A DNA stretch of 64,000 nucleotides from Blastococcus fimeti (GTDB taxonomy: Bacteria > Actinomycetota > Actinomycetes > Mycobacteriales > Geodermatophilaceae), in contig FNAW01000001.1 of assembly GCA_900102115.1 (NCBI GenBank), forward strand, positions 124,001-188,000, given 5' to 3'. The notes under the pieces are model-generated. The model ran no database searches, was not told the DNA's origin, and worked only from the letters and a program-made list of their open reading frames with translations. A program made the translations under genes and the position numbers. Positions 20,917-30,622 of this stretch are shown piece after piece. The number at the start of each line of letters is the position of its first letter. The first letter of the stretch is position 1.

Positions 20917-22301
20917 GTCGCCGCCAGGGTAGTCGCGGCCGCCGGGGCCACCTGGCCCGGCGGAACGGTGCGCCCGGCGATCCGGGCGCCGAGGAGGGCG
21001 GGGACCGTCAGCACGGCCACCGCGGCGAGCACCGCCGCCTCGATCGCGCCCCCGCCGTCGACCGCGCCGGCGACCAGCACGCCCGAGAGGCCGACGCACA
21101 GCGCCGATGCGGTGACGTCCGAGATCTGCAGAGCGGCGGAGATGGCCCCCCGCTCGGCCTCGGGTGACTGGTCGAGCAGCAGCACGCCGACGCTCGGCAT
21201 GGCCAGGCCCATCCCGACGCCGGCCACGAACCAGCTCAGGTAGGCCGGCCAGCCACCGGACGAGGGCACCGCGGTCGCGGCCGTCGCCGCCAGCCCGAGC
21301 GCGAGCAGCAGGAAGCCGGCTCGCAGCACCCGCTGCCGGGGCACCTCCGCCCGCCGTCCCTGCAGCTGCGCGGCCACGACCCACCCGACCGCGCCCGCGG
21401 TCAGCGGGAGCCCGGCCGTGGCGGCGCTCCACCCGTGCTGCTCGGTCAGGACGAACGGGAGCAGGGCGTCCATGCCGAAGAAGGCCCCGGCCGCCAGGCC
21501 CCGGCAGGCCACGACCGCCGGGATGCCGGGCCGTGCGCGGACCGTGCCCGCCGGCAGCAGCCGGCGCAGACCGACGGCCAGGGCGGCTCCGCCCACGACG
21601 GCCAGACCGAGGGCGGCGAGGTCGAGGCGCTGCGAGGCGTACTGCAGCCCGGCGATGCCGGCACCGGCCAGCAGTGCCCACGGCGCGTTGCTGCGCCGCG
21701 CGGCCGCCGGTTCCGCGGGCGGCTCGTCGGTGCCGGCGCTCAGCAGCAGCACCAGACCGGCGCCGACCAGAGGCAGCAGCAGGAGGAAGACCCCCCGCCA
21801 GCCGAGGTGGGTGGTGATCAGGCCCGCGGCCAGCGGCCCGATCAGCGCCGGCAGCACCCACCCCGCGGCGAAGGCGCCGAACAGCCGCGGCCGCAGCTCG
21901 GAGGAGTACCCCTGCCCGGCGATGACGTACAGCAGGACGATGACGACGCCGGCGCCCAGGCCCTGCACCGCCCGGCCCAGGACGAGCACGGCCATGTGCT
22001 GGGCGAGGCCGGCGACCAGCAGGCCGGCGGCGAACAGCAGCACACCGGCCACCACGCCCGGCCGCGGCGAGCGCCGGTCCCCCACCTCGCCGCCGACGAC
22101 CATGCCGACGACCGAGGTGATCAGGAAGGCGCTGAAGGGCCACGCGTACCAGGCGACGCCGTCGAGCTCGTCCACCGCGCTGGGCATCGCCGTCCCCACG
22201 GCCATGGCCTCGAAGGCGACCAGCGTGACCAGGGTGAGCAGCCCGACGGTGGTCCGGCGGTGCTCGGCATCCCAGATGCCGGGTGCGACGGTCCTCTCCA
22301 C
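20913..22301 (-). CDS. MFS transporter
   Basis: This 462-residue major-facilitator protein has about 14 hydrophobic helices. Recognisable blocks are [12 protein letters not shown] in helix 1, [24 protein letters not shown] with the loop 2-3 motif, and [16 protein letters not shown] motif (here [14 protein letters not shown]) in helix 4, typical of drug/H+ antiporters. The substrate is unknown. It starts at GTG 22301, and its stop overlaps the cysteine desulfurase start, which is odd company for an exporter and implies shared transcription. Confidence 0.88.
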   Translation of the reverse strand: MERTVAPGIWDAEHRRTTVGLLTLVTLVAFEAMAVGTAMPSAVDELDGVAWYAWPFSAFLITSVVGMVVGGEVGDRRSPRPGVVAGVLLFAAGLLVAGLAQHMAVLVLGRAVQGLGAGVVIVLLYVIAGQGYSSELRPRLFGAFAAGWVLPALIGPLAAGLITTHLGWRGVFLLLLPLVGAGLVLLLSAGTDEPPAEPAAARRSNAPWALLAGAGIAGLQYASQRLDLAALGLAVVGGAALAVGLRRLLPAGTVRARPGIPAVVACRGLAAGAFFGMDALLPFVLTEQHGWSAATAGLPLTAGAVGWVVAAQLQGRRAEVPRQRVLRAGFLLLALGLAATAATAVPSSGGWPAYLSWFVAGVGMGLAMPSVGVLLLDQSPEAERGAISAALQISDVTASALCVGLSGVLVAGAVDGGGAIEAAVLAAVAVLTVPALLGARIAGRTVPPGQVAPAAATTLAAT

Positions 22302-22352
22302 GAACGCCCCAACCGCCCGCCGGCGCTCCTGCTTCCCGACCCCGGGAACGCA

Positions 22353-22386
22353 TCGAGCGCCGGTCCCTCACGGGACCGGCGCTCGA
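22353..22386 (-). terminator. Strong hairpin terminator downstream of etfA
   Basis: The 15-bp perfect inverted repeat from TCGAGCGCC to GGCGCTCGA has a 4-nt loop (TCAC) and starts 19 nt after the etfA stop. No long T-run follows, which is normal for GC-rich actinobacteria. It separates the etfBA unit from the MFS gene. Confidence 0.8.
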
Positions 22387-22404
22387 CGGGTGGAGCGGGT
22401 GCGG

Positions 22405-23367
22405 CTACTTGCGAGCGGTGATCAGCTCGGTCGCGGCCGGGACGACGGCGTTGAGGTCGCCGATGACACCGAAGTCGGCGAGCTCGAAGATCGGCGCCTC
22501 CGGGTCCTTGTTGATGGCGACGATCGTCTTCGACGTCTGCATGCCGGCGCGGTGCTGGATGGCACCGGAGATGCCGACGGCCACGTAGAGCTGCGGGGAG
22601 ACGGTCTTGCCGGTCTGCCCGACCTGGAAGCTGTGCGGGTAGAAGCCGGAGTCGACCGCCGCGCGCGAGGCGCCCACGGCGGCACCGAGCGAGTCGGCGA
22701 GACCCTCGATGATCGAGAAGTTCTCGGCGCTGGCCACACCGCGACCACCGGAGACCACGATCGCGGCCTCGGTGAGCTCGGGACGGCTGCTCTTCTGCTC
22801 GACGACCCGGTCGGTGACCTTGGCGCCCTTGGCGGCGTCCGAGATCGAGACCGAGACGGCCTGCTCGGCGCCCGCGGCCGGAGCCGGCTCCGGGGTGACC
22901 GAGTTGCCGCGCAGCGTGTAGATCGGGGTGCCGGCGGTGACCTTCGAGTGCACGATCACCGAGCCGGCGAACGCGACCTGGGTCGCGGTGCCGTCGGCGG
23001 CGATCTCGGTGACGTCGGTCAGGAAACCGCTGCCGACCTTGATCGCCAGGCGGGCGGCGATCTCCTTGCCCTCGGGCGAGGAGGGGATGACGACCGCAGC
23101 GGGCGACTTCTCCTGCACCAGCTGGGCGAGCACCTCGGCCTTGGGGGCGACGAGGAACTCGTCGACCTCGGCGGCCTCGGCGACGTAGACGGTGGCCGCG
23201 CCGTACTCGGCCAGCGCGTCCTTGATGCCCGCGGCGGTGCCGGGGGCGGCGATGACGACGGCGGACGGCTCACCGAGCGCACGCGCCGCGGTCAGCGCCT
23301 CGAGGGTCGTCTTGCGGACTCCTCCACCGGCCGGGTTGAGCTCGGCCAGGACCAGGACCTCTGCCAT
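22405..23367 (-). CDS. etfA: Electron transfer flavoprotein alpha subunit
   Basis: EtfA (320 residues) carries the FAD that passes electrons from acyl-CoA and other dehydrogenases to the membrane quinone pool. The C-terminal FAD site is intact: [52 protein letters not shown]. It follows etfB after 36 nt that include a TCCTCTT-like spacer. The pair serves the fatty acid and acyl-CoA genes seen elsewhere in the window. Confidence 0.97.
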   Translation of the reverse strand: MAEVLVLAELNPAGGGVRKTTLEALTAARALGEPSAVVIAAPGTAAGIKDALAEYGAATVYVAEAAEVDEFLVAPKAEVLAQLVQEKSPAAVVIPSSPEGKEIAARLAIKVGSGFLTDVTEIAADGTATQVAFAGSVIVHSKVTAGTPIYTLRGNSVTPEPAPAAGAEQAVSVSISDAAKGAKVTDRVVEQKSSRPELTEAAIVVSGGRGVASAENFSIIEGLADSLGAAVGASRAAVDSGFYPHSFQVGQTGKTVSPQLYVAVGISGAIQHRAGMQTSKTIVAINKDPEAPIFELADFGVIGDLNAVVPAATELITARK

Positions 23368-23403
23368 GAGTAGCTTCTCCTCTTCCTTCGATCCGGACCG
23401 GGC

Positions 23404-24183
23404 TCAGACGATCTTCTGGCCGGCGAGGAAGTCGACGAACTTCTGTGCGCCGTCGCCCTCATCGGTGACCTTGACGCCCTCGCCCTTGGGGGGACGACCG
23501 GCGAAGTCGAGCACCTGCGTGGTGGCGCTGGCCAGGCCGACGGTCGAGGCGTCGACGCCGAGGTCGGCCAGCGACTTGGTCTCGACCGGCTTCTTCTTGG
23601 CGGCCATGATCCCCTTGAACGAGGGGTAGCGCGGCTCGTTGATCGTGTCCCAGGTGGAGACGATCGCGGGCAGCGGAGCCTCGACGGCCCAGTAGCCGCC
23701 GTCGGTCTGCCGCTCGATGCGGGCGACGCCGCCGTCGACGGTGAGCTTGCGGGCGCCGGAGAGCTGCGGGAGACCCAGCCGCTCCGCCAGCAGGGCCGGC
23801 ATGACGCTCATCTGGCTGTCGGTCGCCTCGGCGCCGCAGATGATGAGGTCGTACTCGAGCTGCCCCAGGGCCGCGGCCAGGACGGCACTGACCTGCACGG
23901 CGTCCGAGCCCTTGATGGCCTCGTCCGAGACGTGCACCGCCTTGTCGGCACCCATGGAGAGCGCCTTCCGGATGGCGTCGGTGGCGCTGTCGGGGCCGAC
24001 GGTCAGCACGGTGACCTCGCCGCCCTGGGCCTCCTTGACCACGAGCGCCTCTTCGATGGCGTACTCGTCGATCTCGTTCACGACGTTGTCGGCAGCGGCG
24101 CGGGCGACGGTGTTGTCCGCCGGATCCATCTTGCGCTCGCTCCCGGAATCCGGGACCTGCTTGACCAGAACGACGATGTTCAC
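23404..24183 (-). CDS. etfB: Electron transfer flavoprotein beta subunit
   Basis: EtfB (259 residues) binds AMP and docks with EtfA. It shows MNIVVLVKQVPDS, VVNEIDEYAIEEAL and the AMP-loop region CGAEATDSQMSVMPALLAERL. The GTG start is preceded by GCGGAGGTAGG, a clear ribosome site. A candidate -10 TAACCT with a weak CCTGAC -35 lies 50-75 nt upstream on the reverse strand. Confidence 0.97.
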   Translation of the reverse strand: MNIVVLVKQVPDSGSERKMDPADNTVARAAADNVVNEIDEYAIEEALVVKEAQGGEVTVLTVGPDSATDAIRKALSMGADKAVHVSDEAIKGSDAVQVSAVLAAALGQLEYDLIICGAEATDSQMSVMPALLAERLGLPQLSGARKLTVDGGVARIERQTDGGYWAVEAPLPAIVSTWDTINEPRYPSFKGIMAAKKKPVETKSLADLGVDASTVGLASATTQVLDFAGRPPKGEGVKVTDEGDGAQKFVDFLAGQKIV

Positions 24184-24298
24184 GCCAGACCTACCTCCGC
24201 GACGGGGTCATGGGGCGCGGGCAGATAGCCCGCATGCTCCGACCTCGGAGGTTACTTGCACGTTAAGGCTGTCAGGAACGAGGGCGGGGTGAGCCACG

Positions 24299-25414
24299 TC
24301 ACGCTCCGTGGCGCCACGCCCCGGTGGCCGCAAATCGCTGCAGCGTGGCGGCGTGCGGCGACAGGTCCAGGCCCTGCCCGGCGACCCACTCGTCCGAGTA
24401 GTAGGTGTGCGCGTACCGCTCCCCGCCGTCGCACAGCAGGGTGACCACGCTGCCCGTGCGGCCGGCGGCCAGCATCTCGGCCACCAGGGTGAAGGCGCCC
24501 CACAGGTTGGTGCCGGTGGAGCCGCCCGCCCGCCGGCCGGTGACCTCCGCCAGGTGGCGCATGGCGGCCAGCGACGCCGCGTCGGGCACCCGGATCATCC
24601 GGTCGACGATCGTCGGCACGAACGACGGCTCCACCCGCGGCCGACCGATGCCCTCGATCCGGGACGGCGTCCCGGTGGTCGCGTCCGGGTCGCCGTCGGC
24701 GTATCCCGGGAAGAAGGCGGAGTTCTCCGGGTCGACGACGGCGAGGCGCGTGGGGTGCCGCCGGTAGCGCAGGTAGCGGCCGATCGTCGCGCTCGTGCCA
24801 CCAGTTCCGGCGCCGACCACCACCCACTCGGGCACCGGGTGCCGCTCGGCGGAGAGCTGGTCGAAGATCGACTCTGCGATGTTGTTGTTGCCCCGCCAGT
24901 CGGTCGCCCGCTCGGCGTAGGTGAACTGGTCGAGGTAGTGGCCGCCGCACTCGGCGGCCAGCCGGCGGGCCTCGCCGTACATCTCGGCGGCGCGGTCGAC
25001 GAAGTGGCACGTGCCGCCGTGGAACTCGATGAGCGCGATCTTCTCGGGGCTGGTCGAGCGCGGCATGACCGCCACGAACGGCAGGCCGAGCATGCGGGCG
25101 AAGTAGGCCTCGCTCACCGCCGTCGACCCGCTGGAGGCCTCGACCACGGGGCTGCCCTCGGTGATCTGGCCCGAGCAGAGCCCGTACAGGAACAGCGACC
25201 GGGCCAGCCGGTGCTTGAGGCTGCCGGTCGGGTGGGTCGACTCGTCCTTCAGGTACAGGTCGACGCCCCAGTCCGGGGGCAGCGGGTAGACCAGCAGGTG
25301 CGTGTCGGCGCTGCGCCGGGCGTCGGCCTCGACCAGCGCGACCGCCCGGTCGACCCAGGCGCGGCCGCCGGGGTCGGACCGGTCGACGACGGCGGGGTCC
25401 CGGGGAGCGCTCAT
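24299..25414 (-). CDS. cds1: Cds1-like PLP-dependent cysteine desulfhydrase
   Basis: This 371-residue fold-type II PLP enzyme has the Lys in [16 protein letters not shown] and the [20 protein letters not shown] phosphate-side loop. It closely follows the pattern of mycobacterial Rv3684 (Cds1), which splits cysteine to H2S, pyruvate and ammonia. The alternative is a cysteine synthase-like lyase. The ATG at 25414 is 25 nt downstream of a small Cys-rich gene, so the two probably form an operon. Confidence 0.85.
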   Translation of the reverse strand: MSAPRDPAVVDRSDPGGRAWVDRAVALVEADARRSADTHLLVYPLPPDWGVDLYLKDESTHPTGSLKHRLARSLFLYGLCSGQITEGSPVVEASSGSTAVSEAYFARMLGLPFVAVMPRSTSPEKIALIEFHGGTCHFVDRAAEMYGEARRLAAECGGHYLDQFTYAERATDWRGNNNIAESIFDQLSAERHPVPEWVVVGAGTGGTSATIGRYLRYRRHPTRLAVVDPENSAFFPGYADGDPDATTGTPSRIEGIGRPRVEPSFVPTIVDRMIRVPDAASLAAMRHLAEVTGRRAGGSTGTNLWGAFTLVAEMLAAGRTGSVVTLLCDGGERYAHTYYSDEWVAGQGLDLSPHAATLQRFAATGAWRHGA

Positions 25415-25439
25415 CCCCGGATGATCCCGCACCCCCCGG

Positions 25440-25604
25440 TCAGGAAGTCGGGCAGGCGCATCCGCGCGGCAGGTCGCCGGCCTGGGTGGCGTGGCAGAAC
25501 CGCAGCGAGATCGCGTCGTGGGCACCGAGCGGGTGCGGGCAGTTCCCGCAGGCGTCGGCGGGTGCGTGCTCGACGGTGGGCGTGGCGGACGGTGCGGAGG
25601 TCAT
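25440..25604 (-). CDS. Small Cys/His-rich protein upstream of cds1
   Basis: This is a 54-residue protein with the pattern C-x2-C-P-H-x4-H-x7-C-x10-C-x-C ([21 protein letters not shown]). The five Cys and two His suggest zinc or another metal binding. Similar small proteins with an RGC-x-C end exist in actinobacteria but have no known role that I can name. The ATG at 25604 is chosen because the Cys pattern starts soon after. The frame is open for 11 more residues upstream. Confidence 0.65.
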   Translation of the reverse strand: MTSAPSATPTVEHAPADACGNCPHPLGAHDAISLRFCHATQAGDLPRGCACPTS

Positions 25605-25706
25605 GAGGAACCTGACTGGGCCGGACGACCGCCCCACGGTGTTCTCTTGGACCTGGCAGCGGCAGCGGACAGCCGGTGCGCGAGGAGACCCAGGACGCCC
25701 CCGACG

Positions 25707-26783
25707 CTACTCCTGCGGCACCACCAGCACCGGCCGCTCGGCGGGCACCACCGACACCGCCGCCCCCGGGGTGAGGTGCTGGCTGTCGGCGCTGGCGAGG
25801 TCCGCCCGCACCTCGACGCCGCCGGGCAGCGCGACCAGCAGCCGGGTGCTCGCGCCGGAGAACGTACGGGTGACGACGCGCCCCGGGCCACCAGCGGTGA
25901 CCACCAGCGCCTCGGGCCGGACCAGCGCCTCGACCGGCCCGGTCGGGGTGGCACCGGTGACCGGACGGCGGACACCCAGCAGTTCGACCGCGCCGTCGGT
26001 CAGGCTCGCGGGCAGCCGGTTCATCGTGCCGACGAACTCGGCGACGAACGCCGTCGCCGGGCGCTCGTAGAGCACGTCGGGGCTCGCGACCTGCTCCAGC
26101 CGGCCGGCCCGCATCACGCCGACCCGGTCGGCCACCGACAGCGCCTCGGCCTGGTCGTGGGTGACGAAGACGGTCGTGATGCCGAGCTCCAGCTGGATGC
26201 GGCGGATCTCCTCGCGCAGCTGGACGCGCACCTGCGCGTCCAGCGCCGACAGCGGCTCGTCCAGCAGCAACACCTTGGGGGCCACCGCCAGCGCCCGCGC
26301 CAGCGCCACCCGCTGCTGCTGGCCACCGGAGAGCTGGTGGGGGTACCGGTCGCCGCGGTCGCCCAGGCCGACCAGCTCGAGGAGCTCGGCGGCGCGACTG
26401 CGCTGCTCGGCGCCGCTCCGACGGCGCACCCGCAGCCCGAAGGCGACGTTCTCGGCGACGGTCAGGTTCGGGAACAGGGAGTAGGCCTGGAAGACCATGC
26501 CCGTGTCCCGCTTGTTCGCCGGCGTCCCGGTGACGTCGCGTCCGTCGAGGAGCACCCGGCCGGCGTCGGGCCGGTCGAACCCGGCGATCGCGCGCAGCGC
26601 CGTCGTCTTGCCGCAGCCCGAGGGGCCCAGCAGCGCGAGGAACTCACCGCCGACGATGTCCAGGTCCAGGCCGTCGAGGGCGACGACCGAGCCGTACCGG
26701 CGGGTCAGCCCCTCCAGCCGGATGGGCACGCCGGGACGGGCGTCCGGGGCCGCGTCCGCGGTCCGCGACGAGACGGCGGTCAT
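25707..26783 (-). CDS. ABC importer ATPase (PotA/FbpC type)
   Basis: This 358-residue ATPase has Walker [10 protein letters not shown], the Q-loop [13 protein letters not shown], signature [15 protein letters not shown], Walker [13 protein letters not shown] and the H-loop [11 protein letters not shown]-terminal TOBE/OB domain is present, residues about 240-355. It powers the two permeases encoded upstream, with ATGA overlap to the second permease. The architecture fits polyamine, iron or phosphonate importers. The substrate is not readable. Confidence 0.92.
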   Translation of the reverse strand: MTAVSSRTADAAPDARPGVPIRLEGLTRRYGSVVALDGLDLDIVGGEFLALLGPSGCGKTTALRAIAGFDRPDAGRVLLDGRDVTGTPANKRDTGMVFQAYSLFPNLTVAENVAFGLRVRRRSGAEQRSRAAELLELVGLGDRGDRYPHQLSGGQQQRVALARALAVAPKVLLLDEPLSALDAQVRVQLREEIRRIQLELGITTVFVTHDQAEALSVADRVGVMRAGRLEQVASPDVLYERPATAFVAEFVGTMNRLPASLTDGAVELLGVRRPVTGATPTGPVEALVRPEALVVTAGGPGRVVTRTFSGASTRLLVALPGGVEVRADLASADSQHLTPGAAVSVVPAERPVLVVPQE

Positions 26784-27664
26784 GCGCTCTCCTTCGTGCC
26801 GCGCCGGCGGTCCAGCGCGGAGATCATCAGCAGCAGCATCCAGGTGACGACCAGCGACAGCACCGAGACGGCCACCGACAGCTGCGGCGCCGAGCCCGAG
26901 ATCCGCAGGATCCAGGTCGGGAAGGTCTCGAACCCGAGGATGTTGGCGAACGTGAACTCGCCCAGCACGAGCGCGAGGGTGAGGAACGCCGCGTTGAGCA
27001 CCGAGGTGCGCAGCACCGGCAGGACCACCGAGACCAGCACGCGCGGCCAGGAGGCGCCCAGGTTGCGGGCGGCCTCGGTCAGCGTGCGCAGGTCCGCCCC
27101 GCGGACACCGGAGTCCAGCGCGCGGTAGACGAACGGCAGCGCCAGGACGACGTAGGCGAAGACCAGGATCCAGGGCAGGTCGGGTTCCTGGATCGCGAAG
27201 AACACCTCGGCCAGCGGGGTGCCGAGGAAGTAATCCGGCGCCCAGGACAGCACGCTGCGCACGCCCACCACCAGGGCGATCGGCGGCACGACCAGCGGCA
27301 TCAGGGTGAGCAGCTCGACCGTCGTCCGCAGGCGGGGCAGCCGCAGGTCCACGAGGACGACGGTCGGCACCATGAGCGCCAGCGCGATGAGCACCGTCAG
27401 CCCGGCCAGGACGAGGGAGCGGGTGAAGGACTCGGCGAAACCGTCGGCGCCCGGGATGCCGGTGTAGTGCTCGGCGGTGAACTCCCCGGTCCCGCGGTTG
27501 CGCACGGTGAACCACACCGACGCCGCGATCGGCACCAGGAAGTAGAGCCCGAGCAGGCCGAGGACGGCGAACCGCCAGCCACCGCCGCCGCGCCGTCCGG
27601 ACCGGATGGGGGTCGCCGGCGCCACTCCCCCGGCTCCGGCGACGCCCTCCGCGAGCGCCGTCAT
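26780..27664 (-). CDS. ABC importer permease (PotC-like)
   Basis: This 294-residue inner-membrane permease has six predicted helices and the EAA loop ([21 protein letters not shown]). It pairs with the permease upstream, whose stop overlaps its ATG, and with the ATPase downstream. The N-terminal 30 residues are Gly/Arg-rich and cytoplasmic. Confidence 0.9.
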   Translation of the reverse strand: MTALAEGVAGAGGVAPATPIRSGRRGGGGWRFAVLGLLGLYFLVPIAASVWFTVRNRGTGEFTAEHYTGIPGADGFAESFTRSLVLAGLTVLIALALMVPTVVLVDLRLPRLRTTVELLTLMPLVVPPIALVVGVRSVLSWAPDYFLGTPLAEVFFAIQEPDLPWILVFAYVVLALPFVYRALDSGVRGADLRTLTEAARNLGASWPRVLVSVVLPVLRTSVLNAAFLTLALVLGEFTFANILGFETFPTWILRISGSAPQLSVAVSVLSLVVTWMLLLMISALDRRRGTKESA

Positions 27665-28572
27665 GCCAGCCACCGCTGGGTGCGCCGCTGGACCCAGGCG
27701 TAGAACGCCATCACGAGGCCGACGACGACGACCATGCCCAGGGCGAGGGCCTTGCCGAGGTTCTCCGCCCCGACGACGACGTTGCTCGACAGCGCATCGG
27801 CGATCTGCAGGGTGACCAGCGGGACGCTGCTGCCGACGAGCGCCTTGGCGGTCGCGTAGGCGGCGAACGCGGAGGCGAACAGCAGCATCGTGGCGCCGAG
27901 CACGGGCGGCAGGAGCACCGGCCCGCCGACGTGGCGCCAGTACTGCCAGCTGCTGGCGCCGAGGTTGTCCGCGGCCTCCCGCCACTGCGGGCGCAGCGCC
28001 TCGAGCGCCGGGATGATCGTGAGGACCATCAGCGGCACGAGGAAGTACAGATAGACCAGGGCGAGGCCGGTCATCGAGTACAGCGAGAAGCCGCCCAGCC
28101 CGATGCCGAGGGTGTCCTGGAGCATCGCGGTGACCACGCCCTGGCTGCCGATGGTGGCGATGAAGGCGAAGGCGAGCGGGATGCCGCCGAAGTTGGCGAG
28201 CACCCCGGAGGCGGTGAGGACCAGCCGGCGCAGCAGCAGCCCGCGGCGGGCGCGCAGGATGGCCACGGCCAGCGCCAGGCCGAGCACCGCCGACAGCACC
28301 GCCGTGATCAGCGAGAGCTGCAGGCTGCCCAGGTAGGCGCGGCGGTAGACCCCGCCGGTGATGGTGGTGATCGAGTCGGTGGACCAGGTCTCCTCGAAGG
28401 TGACCGGGTCGGTGGCGCGGAACGCCTCGACCCCGAGCACCCCGATGGGGAGCAGCAGGAACACCGCCACGTACAGGAAGAAAGGCGCCGTCCCCAGCGC
28501 CGTCAGCACGCGTCCGCGCCGGTCCCCGCGACGGGGGGCCGGCGCGGACGCGTCCGCTGCTGACGTACTCAG
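27661..28572 (-). CDS. ABC importer permease (PotB-like), apparent CTG start
   Basis: This 303-residue permease has the EAA loop (REAADNLGASSWQYWRHVGG). No ATG, GTG or TTG occurs in frame before residue 22. A CTG at 28572 overlaps the TGA of the binding-protein gene (CTGA) and has a GAGGAG ribosome site 8 nt upstream, so I place the start there. The fallback is GTG 28509, giving MLTALGTAPFF and losing 21 residues. Translational coupling to the binding protein is likely. Confidence 0.88.
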   Translation of the reverse strand: MSTSAADASAPAPRRGDRRGRVLTALGTAPFFLYVAVFLLLPIGVLGVEAFRATDPVTFEETWSTDSITTITGGVYRRAYLGSLQLSLITAVLSAVLGLALAVAILRARRGLLLRRLVLTASGVLANFGGIPLAFAFIATIGSQGVVTAMLQDTLGIGLGGFSLYSMTGLALVYLYFLVPLMVLTIIPALEALRPQWREAADNLGASSWQYWRHVGGPVLLPPVLGATMLLFASAFAAYATAKALVGSSVPLVTLQIADALSSNVVVGAENLGKALALGMVVVVGLVMAFYAWVQRRTQRWLA

Positions 28573-29711
28573 CCGGACATCTCCTCGTTCCAGCGGGACG
28601 TGACGACCTCCTTGGCGGCGGCCTCCTGCTCCTCGGTCGGGAAGTCGGCCTCGCCCTCCACCTCGGGGAGCGCGCTGAGCGCCGCCTCGTCGGCGGTGCC
28701 CGCGGCCTCCATCGTGGGGAGCCGGACCGGGCGGGCGCCGCCGTTCAGCCAGATGTTCTGGCCCTCGTCGCTGTAGAGGAACTCCTGCCACAGCCGGGCC
28801 GCGGCGGGGTGCGGGGCGAACTTGCTGATCGCCTGGCTGTAGTAGCCGCCCATCAGCCCGTCGGAGGGCACGTGGACCTCCCACGTCGACCCGGCGGCCT
28901 CGAGCTCGTCGGTCTGCGCGGCGTTCACGTAGTCCCAGTCGAGCGAGATGGGGGTCTCACCGGCGAGCACGGTGGCCGGCGTCGACTCGACGGGGTTGAA
29001 GTTGCCGCTGGCCTTGAGGTCGACGAAGAAGTCGATCCCCGGGCCGATGTCGTCGAGGTCGCCGCCGTTGGCCAGCGCCGCCGCCCAGACACCGGCGAAG
29101 GCCGCCTGCGCCTGCGTCGGGTTGCCGTTGAGCGCGACCTGACCGGCGTAGCGCGGGTCGGCCAGCTCCGCCATCGTCGTCGGGCACACCTCGACGATGG
29201 TGGCGTTGCAGCCGATCGACAGGTAGCCGCCGTAGTCGTTGTACCAGTGGCCGTCGGGGTCCTTCTGGTCCTCGGGGATGTCCTCCCAGGTCTCCACCTG
29301 GTACGGGGCGGTGAGGTCCTGCGCCTTCGCCTGACGGGCGAAGGAGAGTCCGAGGTCGAGCACGTCGGGGGCCCGGTCCTGGCCGCGCTGGCTGGTGACG
29401 GCGTTGAGCTCGTCCTGGCTGGAGCCGTCGGGGCTGGCGCTGTTGATCTCGATGTCGTACTTCTCGCTGAACGTCTCGAGCATCTCGCCGTAGTTGGCCC
29501 AGTCCGGCGGGAGGGCGATGACGTTCAGCTCGCCCTCGGCCTGCGCGGCCTCGACGAGGGCGTCCATGCCGCCGCCGTCCTCGACGGAGCCGGCGGTGGC
29601 CCAGTCCGAGCCGCTGCCGCCGCCGGAGTCGCCGTCGTCCGAGCCGCAGGCGGTCAGGGTGAGTCCCGCCGCCACGACCGCGACCGCGGTCCGCAGGGTG
29701 CTTCGTCGCAC
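28569..29711 (-). CDS. ABC importer solute-binding lipoprotein
   Basis: This 380-residue family 1 solute-binding protein has signal peptide VRRSTLRTAVAVVAAG and lipobox LTAC (Cys near residue 22). The mature part has LPPDWANYGEMLETF and PDVLDLGLSF, as in iron/polyamine-type binding proteins (COG1840 and COG0687 relatives). The GTG is preceded by AGGAGGACAC. It heads the four-gene importer operon. The ligand is unknown. A conserved-looking pair of Cys (CNATIVEVC) may form a disulfide. Confidence 0.92.
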   Translation of the reverse strand: MRRSTLRTAVAVVAAGLTLTACGSDDGDSGGGSGSDWATAGSVEDGGGMDALVEAAQAEGELNVIALPPDWANYGEMLETFSEKYDIEINSASPDGSSQDELNAVTSQRGQDRAPDVLDLGLSFARQAKAQDLTAPYQVETWEDIPEDQKDPDGHWYNDYGGYLSIGCNATIVEVCPTTMAELADPRYAGQVALNGNPTQAQAAFAGVWAAALANGGDLDDIGPGIDFFVDLKASGNFNPVESTPATVLAGETPISLDWDYVNAAQTDELEAAGSTWEVHVPSDGLMGGYYSQAISKFAPHPAAARLWQEFLYSDEGQNIWLNGGARPVRLPTMEAAGTADEAALSALPEVEGEADFPTEEQEAAAKEVVTSRWNEEMSG

Positions 29712-29824
29712 GTGTCCTCCTGGTGTGGTGCCGCCGCGCCCGGATCCCTCTGACCCCGGCGCCGCCGGCCTCGCGCATTGTGACCGACCGGACCGCCCGC
29801 GCGCGCCGAACTGTTCGTGAACGC

Positions 29825-30610
29825 TCAGCGTCCGGTGAACTCCGCCTTGCCCGGGCCGCTCTCGAGGAACGAGCGCATACCGGTCGCCTGGTCCTCGGTG
29901 TCGAACAGCTCGGCGAACAGCCGGCTCTCCAGCGCCAGGCCCTCGTCGATGGGCAGCTCGAGCCCCTCGTCGATGGCGCGCTTGGCCGCGGCCAGGGCCA
30001 GCGGTGGGCCGGCGGCGAACTTGCGCGCCATGGCGAGGGCGGTCTCGTAGACCTCGGCGTCGGGGACGACGGCGTCGGCGAGGCCGATCTCCAGGGCCTC
30101 CTCCGCGCCGACGTGCCGGCCGGTGAACACGAGGTCCTTGGCCTTGGCCGGGCCGACCAGGCGGGCCAGCCGCTGCGTGCCGCCGGCGCCGGGGATGACG
30201 CCGAGCTGGATCTCCGGCTGGCCGATCTTCGCCCGGCTCCCGAGCACCCGGAAGTCGGCGCACAGCGCCAGCTCGTAGCCGCCGCCGAGCGCGTAGCCGG
30301 TGATCGCGGCGATGACCGGCTTGGGCAGCCGGGCGACGGTGCGGAAGGAGTCCTGCAGCTCGCGGCCCCACGCCTGCATGCCCGCGCCGTCCAGCTGCGA
30401 CATCGCCTTGATGTCGGCTCCGGCGGCGAACACCCGCTCCCCGCCGTAGATGACGACGGCGCGCACGTCGGCGCGCTCGCCGGCCTCGATCGCCGCGGCG
30501 CGCACCTCGAGGTGCAGCTGCTCGTCGATGGCGTTCATCTTGGGCCGGTCGAGGCGGATCGTCCCCACCCCGTCCTGAACCTGCAGGGTCACGAACTCGG
30601 GCTCAGCCAT
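29825..30610 (-). CDS. Enoyl-CoA hydratase
   Basis: This 261-residue crotonase-fold enzyme adds water to 2-enoyl-CoA in beta-oxidation. The oxyanion hole regions FAAGADIK and ALGGGYEL and both catalytic glutamates (GGGYEL, GQPEIQLGVIPGAGG) are present. It starts at ATG 30610. TAGGGT, whose TAG is also the stop codon of the upstream ATPase, ends 6 nt before the start. Confidence 0.95.
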   Translation of the reverse strand: MAEPEFVTLQVQDGVGTIRLDRPKMNAIDEQLHLEVRAAAIEAGERADVRAVVIYGGERVFAAGADIKAMSQLDGAGMQAWGRELQDSFRTVARLPKPVIAAITGYALGGGYELALCADFRVLGSRAKIGQPEIQLGVIPGAGGTQRLARLVGPAKAKDLVFTGRHVGAEEALEIGLADAVVPDAEVYETALAMARKFAAGPPLALAAAKRAIDEGLELPIDEGLALESRLFAELFDTEDQATGMRSFLESGPGKAEFTGR

Positions 30611-30616
30611 GCGGGC

Positions 30617-30622
30617 ACCCTA
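30617..30622 (-). promoter_or_regulatory. Predicted -10 (TAGGGT) of the enoyl-CoA hydratase gene
   Basis: Reverse-strand TAGGGT ends 6 nt from the ATG. Its TAG doubles as the stop codon of the ABC ATPase gene. Confidence 0.45.

Noticed and set aside
24184..24298. Palindrome in TTAACGTGCAAGTAA upstream of etfB
   Set aside because: Only the three outer pairs match; too weak to call an operator.
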